Shown: piece by piece, positions 36,133-44,208 of the stretch
How positions within the stretch are numbered: the first letter of the stretch is position 1
Layout: each line of letters begins with the position of its first letter
DNA from: Gammaproteobacteria bacterium
GTDB taxonomy: Bacteria > Pseudomonadota > Gammaproteobacteria > Pseudomonadales > Halieaceae
DNA length: 64,000 nucleotides
Reading direction: 5' to 3'
NCBI GenBank assembly: GCA_030427485.1
Contig: JAUICG010000019.1
Location: forward strand, 1 to 64,000
The notes under the pieces: model-generated
Database searches by the model: none
Told to the model about the DNA's origin: nothing
Seen by the model: the letters and a program-made list of their open reading frames with translations, nothing else
Translations under genes and position numbers: made by a program

Positions 36133-36860
36133 GAGGCGACCTCCGCTTCGCGTCTGCGCTTGGCCGCTGCCATGGTCTGGTCATCGACGACCTTGCCATC
36201 GTGGAGCGACACCGACCGCTGCGCGCGATCAGCGCTCGCGGAGTCGTGCGTTACTATGCAGATAGTACTACCCCTGGCGTGCAATTGATCCAGCAGGTCC
36301 ATTACCATGGTGGCGTTCCTGGAGTCCAGGTTGCCGGTGGGCTCATCCGCCAGCAGCACTTTGGGTTGACCCGCCAGCGCGCGGGCGATGGCAACCCTTT
36401 GCTGCTGGCCGCCGGAAAGTTGCGCCGGAAAGTGGCGGCTGCGATGGGGGATATCTACCCAGTCGAGCGCTTCCTCGACTCGCTTGCGCCTGGCCTTGCC
36501 GCTGAGATCAGTACGGTAGGTCAATGGCAGTTCCACATTCTCATAGACTGTCATTTCCCCAATCAGGTTGAACGCCTGGAACACAAAGCCGATCTCCCGA
36601 TTGCGAATGCCGGCCCGTTCGCCGGCTCCGAGGCCGGCGACATCCTGTCCGGCGAGTTTGTAACTGCCGGAAGAACAGGTGTCGAGTAAACCGATCAGCG
36701 AGAGCAGGGTGGATTTGCCGCAGCCGGAGGGTCCGGAGATCGCGACGTACTCGCCGCGGTGGATATCGAGATGAATCGCATGGAGCGCCCAGGTTTCCAA
36801 CTCCTCAGTGTAGAAGACTTTGCTGACATCAGTCAGTTCTATCAGTGCGTCCTGTGCCAT
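36129..36860 (-). CDS. ABC transporter ATP-binding protein, LolD/MacB type
   Basis: The 243-residue protein shows Walker A GPSGCGKST, the signature LSGGQQQRVAIARAL, Walker B VLLADEPTGNLD and the switch His in IVTHD. It begins 9 bases after the adaptor gene and overlaps the permease. It powers the FtsX-type permease. Confidence 0.93.
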   Translation of the reverse strand: MAQDALIELTDVSKVFYTEELETWALHAIHLDIHRGEYVAISGPSGCGKSTLLSLIGLLDTCSSGSYKLAGQDVAGLGAGERAGIRNREIGFVFQAFNLIGEMTVYENVELPLTYRTDLSGKARRKRVEEALDWVDIPHRSRHFPAQLSGGQQQRVAIARALAGQPKVLLADEPTGNLDSRNATMVMDLLDQLHARGSTICIVTHDSASADRAQRSVSLHDGKVVDDQTMAAAKRRREAEVAS

Positions 36861-36869
36861 GGTATTGCC

Positions 36870-38117
36870 TCAATCGATGTGTATGCGTGACTGGTCCTGC
36901 CAGTCGCTAGTGTCGGACAGAATGATGCGATCTCCCGCTTCGAGTCCAACGGTGATTTCAATCTGGTTGACCGAGGCCCGCCCGGTTTGGACGGCGGTGC
37001 GCTCGGCGATCTCCTGCCCCGGTAGCAGCCGGTACACGGTCAGCGGGCTGTCGGCGCGAGCATAGGCGGGTTTGTCCACGATCATTGCATCCTCAAGCCG
37101 GGCAATGGTTACCATTCCCTCAATCGGCAGTTCCGGTCGCGCGCCTGCGGGCAGGGCTTCGGTCAGTATGACATCCACTACCACGGTGCCTTCGTTAACC
37201 GCTGGATCGACCCGACTGACCCGGCCTGCGGCAGTGCCGTTGCGTGTATCGATGACTGCGGGTTGCCCTGCTGTGATGTGAGTGGCCTGCCTGGCGAGCA
37301 CCTTCAGTTCCGCGTAGAGGTTATCCTGTTTGGCGATACGGGCAACTTGCGCGCCGGGTAGCAGGCGTTGACCGATCTCAAGATCCAGTTGTTGCACCAT
37401 GCCGTTCATTCCCGCCCTTACCGTGAGGGAGTCCACTTTGTTCTGTGCGCGCTCCAGCGCGCGCGCCAGTTGTTCTACCTGTGCGGTGCGCGCAGCCAGT
37501 TGCGTCGCGATATTGGCTTCTTGCTTGGCAGTGCGTTGTCGCTCAATCTGGTGACTGGCGCGAAGTTGCTCCACTTCCAGTTGGGTGCGCCGATAGTCGA
37601 TGTCGGGAATGATGATCGAGGTTTCCCTGAGGCGGGTTTCAGCATCCAGTTTGAGCTGCGCGCTGTCATGGGCGAATTTCGCGCGCAGTGTGGCAGACTG
37701 CTGGTTCAGGAACTGGTTTTGCAGATCCACCTCGTAGGACACCAGCGCGGCACGACCGCCCTCCAGCGCGGCACGTGCTTCTTCGACGGTGTTAAGCAGC
37801 TCCGGATTGCTGAGTGTCACCAGGATGTCGCCCTTGTTCACTACCTCACCGGCGCGCCGTTGAATCGAAAGAACGCTGCCTTCCACCTGTGCCGCTATCC
37901 ACTCCACCTCCCGGGGCAGGAGTACCCCGTTGGCGCTGACGTCGATGGCGAGTTCCTGGCGAGTGACCGTCCCGATGCGTAGGGCATCACCATCGACGCG
38001 GCGTGTTGTCAGATCGGTGGAAAGCAGCAAACCCGTGGCAGCGCAGAGAATCGCAGCCGGCAAGGCGAGCTTGAGGTGGCGGTTTGGCACATGCTGCTGT
38101 AGCCGGGGTTTGTCCAT
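36870..38117 (-). CDS. HlyD/MacA-like periplasmic adaptor
   Basis: The 415-residue protein starts at the ATG at 38117; an upstream TTG at 38156 lies inside the predicted sigma-54 promoter. It has an N-terminal signal/anchor (residues 14-32), a biotinyl-lipoyl half motif (VEGSVLSIQRRAGEVVNKGDILVTL), a long alpha hairpin (about 110-220), the second lipoyl half (GMVQQLDLEIGQRLLPG) and a beta-barrel. It links the ABC pump to an outer-membrane channel, which is not encoded here. First gene of the five-gene operon. Confidence 0.87.
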   Translation of the reverse strand: MDKPRLQQHVPNRHLKLALPAAILCAATGLLLSTDLTTRRVDGDALRIGTVTRQELAIDVSANGVLLPREVEWIAAQVEGSVLSIQRRAGEVVNKGDILVTLSNPELLNTVEEARAALEGGRAALVSYEVDLQNQFLNQQSATLRAKFAHDSAQLKLDAETRLRETSIIIPDIDYRRTQLEVEQLRASHQIERQRTAKQEANIATQLAARTAQVEQLARALERAQNKVDSLTVRAGMNGMVQQLDLEIGQRLLPGAQVARIAKQDNLYAELKVLARQATHITAGQPAVIDTRNGTAAGRVSRVDPAVNEGTVVVDVILTEALPAGARPELPIEGMVTIARLEDAMIVDKPAYARADSPLTVYRLLPGQEIAERTAVQTGRASVNQIEITVGLEAGDRIILSDTSDWQDQSRIHID

Positions 38118-38152
38118 GTCGGTCTCTGGCGATACTTGTCCCCCTGAGTGAC

Positions 38153-38167
38153 GCAAGACACATGCCA
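38153..38167 (-). promoter_or_regulatory. sigma-54 (-24/-12) promoter of the transporter operon
   Basis: On the minus strand the sequence is TGGCATGTGTCTTGC, matching the consensus TGGCAYR-N4-TTGC in every fixed position. The predicted transcription start falls near 38141, about 24 bases before the adaptor ATG. The operon itself encodes an NtrC-type activator, which is the expected partner of such a promoter. Confidence 0.75.
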
Positions 38168-38180
38168 GTTCCTATGTCAT

Positions 38181-38261
38181 TGATTTAACGAGAAATCATG
38201 GCGATCACGACGGGCGATAGCATAAAAATTGTTTCGCTTTCGGGATTGGCGTGTTGCGAAA
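38181..38261 (-). promoter_or_regulatory. candidate activator-binding dyads
   Basis: Two inverted repeats lie upstream of the sigma-54 promoter: TGATTT-N6-AAATCA (38181-38198) and TTTCGC-N18-GCGAAA (38232-38261). Relative to the predicted start they are at about -40 to -57 and -91 to -120. The distal one is at a typical enhancer distance. This is inference; no site for this regulator is known to me. Confidence 0.3.
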
Positions 38262-38436
38262 ATGGGACGACTGGAACGCCGTGTGTGCGCCCTGAAGCAG
38301 GAACGCGCTGATTTTCGACGCATCCGTGTGACGAGCCAGAAGCGCCCCTGCAGGAGAATTCTGCCCGCGGCTCGCAACTGGCATTCGAATCCCGGTCGCG
38401 GGATACTGCCCGCTCCTCCGGCAAAGGCGGCTGGCC

Positions 38437-38778
38437 ATGACCGAACTCACCCTGGATCGCGCGACTCACTTCAGCATTGTCTGGGCCATTGTGCTGGCGG
38501 TACTGACGCTGGTGGAGTGGAACAGCCTGGACCGCGAGCCGATGCGGGAGCAGATTTTTCTGCCCTTCATCGAGCGCGAAATCCGCTTGTCGACGACAAA
38601 GGCAGACACCGCGCCAGAGTTCGCAGAGGCGTTGCCCGCGAACAGTGGCGAGCGCCCGCTGCAGGCCCATGTGCAGATTGATTTCAACGGCCCCTTGTTT
38701 CTCGCCTGTTTTTTTGGCCCGATCCTGGTTTTTCACCTGATCGGCCTGCTGCTGCGGCGGCTGCGCGGCGGGCGCTGA
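38437..38778 (+). CDS. small membrane protein of unknown function
   Basis: The 113-residue protein has one helix at about 11-25 and a second near the C-terminus (FLACFFGPILVFHLIGLLL). A 60-residue polar loop, rich in Glu and Arg, lies between them. AAAGGCGG precedes the ATG. It is divergent from the transporter operon and could belong to its regulon. I recognise no family. Open frames on the opposite strand here look like shadows. Confidence 0.6.
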   Translation: MTELTLDRATHFSIVWAIVLAVLTLVEWNSLDREPMREQIFLPFIEREIRLSTTKADTAPEFAEALPANSGERPLQAHVQIDFNGPLFLACFFGPILVFHLIGLLLRRLRGGR

Positions 38779-38845
38779 CGCAACGGGTTCACACCCATCT
38801 CGCACAGTGGCGAAAGCGGGGTATAGTGGAAAGGCAGGGGCGTTG

Positions 38846-40048
38846 TCAGGGAACCCTGGACGCGATGATATCCAGCGCCTCGCGAAAATCGTTGGGCTCC
38901 ACGGTAAAGACGCGCCGGTTCGCGGCTTCGCCAAAGATGTAGCCAGTGGGTTGATCCAGCACGTCGCCAATGCCCGATTGCACGAAGCCCGGCTGTGGCC
39001 AGGTGCTTTTCAGCCCGAAGACCGTGGGGCGCGTCTCGGAGAACAGGCTGCCATGCAATGCCGATCCGTACTCACCGCCAATCACCCTGGCGTGGCGGAA
39101 CATCGCCAGTTGATGGTCCAGCGGCAGTTTCTCCGGCTGCAACACGCGAAACCCCGCCTTCCTGGCCAGCCTTTCTATTTCCGCGGCGTTGCGCATCTCT
39201 CGCTTGATCCTGCCGACCCGCCGCGTGAGGTACAGGCGATCGTAGTTCAGGCTGTTGTCCAGCGATGGCGTGAGTTGGATGAGCAGGAAGTTCTGCGCAT
39301 TCGCCAGCAGTGGCGAAAATGCATGCAGGTGGCGAATTTTGGTCGGGATCAGCAATTCATCCGCGATCACAGCGTCAGGGTAGCGGACCAGTTGATCGGC
39401 CCGAATGCCGGTCATCGACAACAGTTGGTCCACCCAGGCGGGCGTGTCCACCGGCAGCAGGTAATTGAGGCGGGACAGGTTCCAGCCCGCTGCCTGCAGC
39501 AGGTAAAGCTTCGGCAGGTGATCGATCAGCCAGTGCCCCCAGTTCCAGTAGGCCGGTCCGAACAGCACGCAGGCGCCGGACACACGCAGTACATGATCGG
39601 GGACCCGGTACGGCCTGAGCGTGGCGTCGAAAATGCCCGCCGCCTGGCAGGCGAGTCGCTGCCCGTCGCTCTGCAGGCCGCATGAGCCCACCACCATCAA
39701 CCGCCGCGCCGCGTAGACGCCCAGCGACAACGCTCTAGCCTCGATCGTAAACTGCTCCTCGACCCGGGGTGAGTAGGCGCCGCAGGCGAAGGCCATTGGC
39801 CTCGGAATCCCGGGGGCTTCGGCAGACACCTCGCAATACTGCGCGATATCCGCTACCTGGAGGGCCGCGCTGCCGGTCTCCTCGTGTGACGCTGCCCGGC
39901 GATGATAGGGCGACCGGTTATTTACCGCGGCGATTACCGGGATATCCAGTGCGTGCTCCGGGTACAGGCGGAACAGCCAGAAGCGTTTTTCCACCATCAC
40001 GCTGAACCTGACCTGCGCCGCCCGCCTGGGCAGGTCGTCCGGTACCAC
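38846..40048 (-). CDS. GT61-like glycosyltransferase, start unresolved
   Basis: The 400 residues from the first standard start (GTG at 40048) include a C-terminal region like DUF563/GT61 glycosyltransferases: YWNWGHWLIDHLPKLYLL, a central DRLYLTRR and IGGEYGSALHGSLF near the C-terminus. The frame stays open to 40405 and the upstream part reads as a real Ig-like domain (see next entry), so 40048 is probably internal. Likely role is transfer of a sugar to a surface glycan or protein. No polysaccharide cluster is nearby. The gene follows the terminator of the PEP-CTERM gene upstream and is separately transcribed. Confidence 0.72.
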   Translation of the reverse strand: MVPDDLPRRAAQVRFSVMVEKRFWLFRLYPEHALDIPVIAAVNNRSPYHRRAASHEETGSAALQVADIAQYCEVSAEAPGIPRPMAFACGAYSPRVEEQFTIEARALSLGVYAARRLMVVGSCGLQSDGQRLACQAAGIFDATLRPYRVPDHVLRVSGACVLFGPAYWNWGHWLIDHLPKLYLLQAAGWNLSRLNYLLPVDTPAWVDQLLSMTGIRADQLVRYPDAVIADELLIPTKIRHLHAFSPLLANAQNFLLIQLTPSLDNSLNYDRLYLTRRVGRIKREMRNAAEIERLARKAGFRVLQPEKLPLDHQLAMFRHARVIGGEYGSALHGSLFSETRPTVFGLKSTWPQPGFVQSGIGDVLDQPTGYIFGEAANRRVFTVEPNDFREALDIIASRVP

Positions 40049-40405
40049 CAGGCTGACGTGCAGGTCGACAGATTGCCCCGGCCCGACAGCCGCCCGCAGC
40101 GCGGAGCGGGGGCACTCCCGCGCGATGATGTCTCCCTGCTCGTCGAGTAACTTGTAGCTGACAGCGACCTGCTGGTCGTAGCCGAATTCGAGGAACTCCG
40201 TCGAGTGATTGCGCAGGCGGAGTTTGAAAGTACTTCTGCCGGGGCGGGCCGCCTGGCGGGCGTCGACCGCGCAGAGTTCGATCCTGCGCCACGCCTGGTC
40301 GGAAAAAGCGCGGCGGTCTGCGCCCGAGGAACTCAGCGGGCCGGCAAACGGCGATTCGTTGTCTGGTGAATGTTTTAAGAGACTACCCTGCTGTGCCGGC
40401 GAAGC
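40049..40405 (-). other. in-frame upstream extension of the GT61-like gene without a standard start
   Basis: Reading upstream from 40048 there is no stop until the TGA at 40406-40408. The translation (for example STFKLRLRNHSTEFLEFGY and then YKLLDEQGD) looks like an Ig-like domain found before such catalytic domains. No ATG, GTG or TTG occurs in frame. Candidates are a CTG at 40336, a frameshift from the GTG at 40292 in the neighbouring frame, a base error, or gene decay. Confidence 0.55.
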
Positions 40406-40511
40406 TCACGTCGATGCTGTGGCCGGCAGTATAGGGCAAACGCGTGGACGGTTGAACCGCGGCGCCCGCAAGGTGTTCGCCAGGCGCGCACTGCGCTTGG
40501 AAAGTACAGAC

Positions 40512-40537
40512 AAAAAAAAGCCCCGGCTAGCGGGGCT
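40512..40537 (-). terminator. rho-independent terminator of the PEP-CTERM-like gene
   Basis: On the minus strand the stem AGCCCCGCTAGCCGGGGCT is followed by eight T residues. It lies 15 bases after the stop codon of the gene at 40552. Confidence 0.92.
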
Positions 40538-40551
40538 GATAGGTGAGAGAG

Positions 40552-41178
40552 TCAGGCCGAGAGGCGCTTCCTTCTCGCACCAAGTCCCGCAAGGCCAGCG
40601 AGGACAAGCAGTAATGAGGCCGGTGCCGGTACCGGAGCGTTGGCGGGCGTGGGCGGCGCGAGATCGCCGAACACTTCACCGGCAGCGCGGAAGCCACCGG
40701 GGCCGCCGACATTGGTTGCGCTGTATACCAGGTGGTTGAGTCCCTGGTTGAAGTAGGTCGCCTCATTCGTCGAGTACGATGTCAACGTGCGGTAGTTGGT
40801 GTACCGGGGAATCGTCTCAGGCAGTGCTGAAACCACGTTGCCGTTCAGGGAGACACTCCCGTAGTTGTCGGCACCCCAGATTCCGGAAAGCGACACGGTG
40901 CTGAGATCGTAACCCGTCAGGTCAAATGAGAATGTGAAGTTTATCGTGGCGTCCTGGGTGGGATCGACACCCCACACCCAGTTGGAGGCCGGTGTGGTCG
41001 CTCCCTGGAAGTAGGCCTGGTTGTTATAGTCATAGATCCACAGGTTGTCGGTGGTAAGTGTGCCGCCCGTCACTGTCCCAGATGATCCCGTCCCGTAGGA
41101 TGCGATCAGCGCGGCGTGTGCCGCTATTGGCCCCGCTAAAACGAATGCAGATATAATCGTCAATAATTTGGTTTTCAT
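40552..41178 (-). CDS. PEP-CTERM-like secreted protein with VPAPA variant tail
   Basis: The 208-residue protein has a signal peptide ending AAHA and a beta-rich domain. Its C-terminal tail is VPAPASLLLVLAGLAGLG plus Ala-Arg-Arg-Lys-Arg. The tripartite shape (motif, hydrophobic helix, basic end) is that of PEP-CTERM, but the second position of the core is Ala, not Glu. Sorting by the same exosortase is plausible but not certain. GGGGAGCGGGG precedes the ATG. It is monocistronic with a strong terminator. Confidence 0.82.
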   Translation of the reverse strand: MKTKLLTIISAFVLAGPIAAHAALIASYGTGSSGTVTGGTLTTDNLWIYDYNNQAYFQGATTPASNWVWGVDPTQDATINFTFSFDLTGYDLSTVSLSGIWGADNYGSVSLNGNVVSALPETIPRYTNYRTLTSYSTNEATYFNQGLNHLVYSATNVGGPGGFRAAGEVFGDLAPPTPANAPVPAPASLLLVLAGLAGLGARRKRLSA

Positions 41179-41541
41179 TTTGCCCCGCTCCCCTGACCGA
41201 TATGGTCGTGTTTTTTGTTGCGTTGAAAGGACTATAGGTGATGTATTTTGGCGAAGCCATACGGGAGGGGCGTAAACGGCGAAGGAAAGTGTGTAGTTGC
41301 GAACCAGGTCGCATGAGTGTCAGGAAACTTTACAACAAGAGCGAGGCGCAGCGCCGGGACGAGGGCGTAAATGCCGGCAGATCAGGTGTTTACAGTCGCG
41401 ATACCGCACGGGCCAGAGGTGGCCGCAACACAGTGATTGCAGGCCTCGTCGCCGTGGTGACAAGCGACGTCGCGGTTCTCTAGAATGTCGGCCAGTGAGT
41501 TCCTCGAGCAATCTTCACCAACAGTAACCGGAGTAAATTTT
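41179..41541. other. divergent intergenic region, 363 bases
   Basis: It separates the PEP-CTERM-like gene from the RCCR/NYC1-like cluster. I see no gene and no strong promoter boxes. Short frames here have no coding character. Confidence 0.5.
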
Positions 41542-42411
41542 ATGAAAGTATTCATCCTGGGTATGGGCCACGTCGGCAAAGCTCTGGCGCAGAGACTGCG
41601 CGGCGAGGGGCATCAGGTTGTCGGCACCACGACAACACCCGGGAAAGTGGCCGAACTGGAAAAAGTCGCGGACGAGATCGCGGTGCTGAAAGGCTCGGAG
41701 ACCGACAAGGTGGTAGCCGCGGCGGCGGGTTGTGATGCCGTCATTGTGACCGTGGCGCCCAATGTGAAGAATACGCGTACGATAGAAGAGCGCCACGTTC
41801 ACTACCACGATGTGCTGGTGAAGAGTTGCCACAGTGCCGCAAGTGCCTGTGACCGCGTCATATTCTGTTCCTCGTTTTCAACCTACGGTGACGGCGGTGA
41901 GGGCGTCGAACCCATTACTGAACTGACACCGACGTCCAACCACGAGGAACCTTCCTCAAAGTATTACCAGGAGGCGGAGCGGGAAGTGCTCGGCAAAAGC
42001 GGCGGCTGCGTGCTGCGCTTTCCCGACATGTACGGGGCGCCGGGTGATATGGACTTCCCGCAGCGGGTGAAAATGAGCCACGAGTACTTCGGCGGCAAGA
42101 CGATTTTCGGGCCCGATGCGCCACTGTACGCGATTCACTTTGAGGATGTCGTCGAGTCCATTCACCATGCGCTGACCCACGGGCTGTCCGGACTCTACAA
42201 TGTTTGCGATAACGACAACCTTCCCTACACCAATAAAGAAGTATTCGATGCCATTTGTGATGAAGAGGGCCTCGAAAAGCTGACATTTGTCAATCAGATC
42301 AAGGCGCCAAACCGTAAAATATCCGCCCAGAAACTCTACGAAACCGGCTATCGGGTAAAGCACGGCGATCCCAATGCCGCCGTTGTGCAACGGGCGAGAG
42401 CCAGGGCGTAA
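41542..42411 (+). CDS. NAD(P)-binding Rossmann protein, epimerase/YeeZ-like
   Basis: The 289-residue protein starts at the ATG at 41542 with GGAG upstream. The N-terminus has GMGHVGKALAQRL, a GxGxxG nucleotide site. FCSSFSTYGDGG and SKYYQEAEREVL hold the SDR-extended Ser/Tyr/Lys-like positions, with the core motif as S-x-Y-x-x-x-E rather than YxxxK, so classical catalysis is doubtful. It is the first of four same-strand genes whose third and second members resemble chlorophyll-breakdown enzymes. Its role is unknown; a reductase or epimerase on the same substrate is possible. Confidence 0.75.
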   Translation: MKVFILGMGHVGKALAQRLRGEGHQVVGTTTTPGKVAELEKVADEIAVLKGSETDKVVAAAAGCDAVIVTVAPNVKNTRTIEERHVHYHDVLVKSCHSAASACDRVIFCSSFSTYGDGGEGVEPITELTPTSNHEEPSSKYYQEAEREVLGKSGGCVLRFPDMYGAPGDMDFPQRVKMSHEYFGGKTIFGPDAPLYAIHFEDVVESIHHALTHGLSGLYNVCDNDNLPYTNKEVFDAICDEEGLEKLTFVNQIKAPNRKISAQKLYETGYRVKHGDPNAAVVQRARARA

Positions 42412-42427
42412 CCAACAGGGCGCGGGC

Positions 42428-43225
42428 ATGAGCAATATCGTAATTACCGGGAGTACCAAGGGCATCGGCTTCGGCCTGGCCAAAGAGTTCGCGCAGCGCG
42501 GGCACAATGTCGCAATAGCGGGGAGAACCCGGGACGCCATCGATGATGCCCTGCAACGCATCGGTGACAGCGCCGGGAAGGTGATCGGCCAGCCCTGCGA
42601 CGTCGCCGACAAAGCCGCGGTGCAGGCGCTGTGGGATAGCGCCGAGGCCAGTTTTGGCGGCATCGACATCTGGGTGAACAACGCAGGGCTGGCGCGCACC
42701 ACCCGCAAGATCATCGAGTACAGTAACGACGACGTACAGGCCATGGTGATGACCAATGTGCTGGGTACCATCAACGGCTGTCAGGTCGCGGGAACCGGTA
42801 TGCTGGCACGCGGAGCGGGCAAGATCTTCAACATGCTCGGTGGCGGCTCCGACGGCCGGTATTTTCCCGGCATGGGCGTCTATGGCACGACAAAGCGCGG
42901 CCTGGACTACCTGACCGATGCAATGATCAGTGAGTTCAGTGATACGGGGGTCATCATCGGCAAAATCAGGCCCGGCATGGTGATCACCGAGGCCGTTGTG
43001 CGTGAAGCCAGGGACGACCTGGAGAGTTTCCAGAGCAGTCGCCGGGTGATGAACATACTCTGCGACCACGTTGAAACGGTGTCGCCCTTTCTGGTCGACG
43101 GCATTCTCAACGCCACCAGATCCGGTACGAAAATAGCCTGGCTCAGCGGCAGTAAAATAGGCATGCGCATGATGTTTTCCCGGTTCCGGAAGCAGGAAGA
43201 CAAGTTTGCACGCTACGGCCTGTAG
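42428..43225 (+). CDS. SDR resembling chlorophyll(ide) b reductase NYC1/NOL
   Basis: The 265-residue SDR shows TGSTKGIG (7-14), IDIWVNNAG (79-87), IFNMLGGGSDG (133-143), Tyr152 and Lys156 in YGTTK, and GMVITEAVV. These segments and the later NILCDHVETV follow the plant NYC1/NOL proteins nearly block by block (as I recall them: IWINNAG, IFNMDGAGSGG, YGSTK, GMVLTE, ICELPETVA). Plant members reduce the formyl group of chlorophyll b. The neighbour downstream resembles RCC reductase, which strengthens the reading. It could instead act on another formyl or keto substrate. The spacing to the gene before is 16 bases. Confidence 0.72.
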   Translation: MSNIVITGSTKGIGFGLAKEFAQRGHNVAIAGRTRDAIDDALQRIGDSAGKVIGQPCDVADKAAVQALWDSAEASFGGIDIWVNNAGLARTTRKIIEYSNDDVQAMVMTNVLGTINGCQVAGTGMLARGAGKIFNMLGGGSDGRYFPGMGVYGTTKRGLDYLTDAMISEFSDTGVIIGKIRPGMVITEAVVREARDDLESFQSSRRVMNILCDHVETVSPFLVDGILNATRSGTKIAWLSGSKIGMRMMFSRFRKQEDKFARYGL

Positions 43226-43267
43226 TCAGGAACAACACAACCACTTATCCACAAGGCGAGATAACAC

Positions 43268-44077
43268 ATGGGCACAGATACCAAATCCATTCACGACTTT
43301 CTGGCGGAGAACCCCAATGTCGACGTGAGCCGTTACTGGGAGCGTTGTTACGGTATTCTCACTGACGTCAAGAACAGGATTGCCGGGCGGTTTCCCGGCA
43401 TGGTGTTACACCCCACGTGCGTCGGCAAGGAGTACTACACCTCGCCCAACGGTGAATTTGAAGGTTCCATGCAGGCCTGGACCGGCCCGGGCTGCGACTG
43501 GCTGGTGAACTCCTGGCTGGGCAATCGCAAGGCGTCGATCCTGGATATGAATGCGACGGCCTTCCTCGGGCAGGAGACTGATGTCCCGCACTGGGTGATG
43601 GTGTTCGGCACCATCCCCAACCTGTTCTTTTATTTTGACCTCACGCCGCGCCGTAACATCATGGTCGATACCGGCTACCTGGACCGGTACTACGGCCCGA
43701 TCAACGATGAATACCTGGCACTGCGCGGGCACCCGAACTTCCAGTGGAATGTCAGCCACGGTACCTACATGCGCACCCTGCAGAATCCCTCGACCCAAAG
43801 CCTCACTGCGGAACTCAACGACGCGAACATCGATATACTGGAAAAATACGCCTATTCCATGCTCGACCGCTGGATGGGCTGGCTGGACGATGCCAGCCCC
43901 GTACCCGGGGACCAGCGCGTCGCCCTGCAGGAGTACGATTACACCGTTCGCCGCCTGGGCTACGAGCGCGACCCGATGAACAAGCTGGCCGAAACCGTTT
44001 TCGGCACCGACAAAGTCGAGGAGATGCTGCAAACACGGATGGGTGCGCAGCAAATGGCGGACACCAGAAAATACTAG
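43268..44077 (+). CDS. red chlorophyll catabolite reductase (RCCR)-like protein
   Basis: The 269-residue protein has no signal peptide. Residues 119-142 (FYFDLTPRRN, then GYLDRYY) fit the RCCR pattern DLxxRKDxVxxxxYLxxYY. Around residues 74-110 (DWLVNSWLGN ... FLGQETDVPHW) and 160-178 (NVSHGTYMRT ... NPSTQSL) further blocks match. RCCR is related to ferredoxin-dependent bilin reductases; it reduces an opened chlorophyll tetrapyrrole. Here it directly follows a NYC1/NOL-like SDR. No PaO-type Rieske oxygenase or ferredoxin is in the window. Conservation of the plant catalytic acids needs an alignment. Confidence 0.65.
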   Translation: MGTDTKSIHDFLAENPNVDVSRYWERCYGILTDVKNRIAGRFPGMVLHPTCVGKEYYTSPNGEFEGSMQAWTGPGCDWLVNSWLGNRKASILDMNATAFLGQETDVPHWVMVFGTIPNLFFYFDLTPRRNIMVDTGYLDRYYGPINDEYLALRGHPNFQWNVSHGTYMRTLQNPSTQSLTAELNDANIDILEKYAYSMLDRWMGWLDDASPVPGDQRVALQEYDYTVRRLGYERDPMNKLAETVFGTDKVEEMLQTRMGAQQMADTRKY

Positions 44078-44208
44078 GGCGTTGTGGTCAGGCATCGCGC
44101 GCGGTGCCTGCACGTCGCGCAGAAAGGCAATGTGTACTGTAAAAAGGTCGTACTAACCAACAAAAAATGAGTTCGATACTTTTTTAGGTCGCAGCTGGGA
44201 GGATCGCT

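Larger units (their letters stand above)
38118..38436. other. divergent intergenic region, 319 bases
   Basis: It contains the sigma-54 promoter and dyads listed separately, serving the transporter operon to the left, and the upstream region of the small membrane protein to the right. No gene is seen. Confidence 0.5.

Noticed and set aside
38118..38156. TTG start for the adaptor protein at 38156
   Set aside because: It would place the start codon inside the -12 element of the sigma-54 promoter and upstream of the predicted transcript start.
38185..38970. 261-codon minus-strand frame upstream of the transporter operon
   Set aside because: It spans the sigma-54 promoter region, the small membrane protein gene and part of the next gene; the translation has no domain or start signal.
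43406..44113. 235-codon minus-strand frame across the RCCR-like gene
   Set aside because: The plus-strand frame matches a protein family in several blocks; the antisense translation has none.
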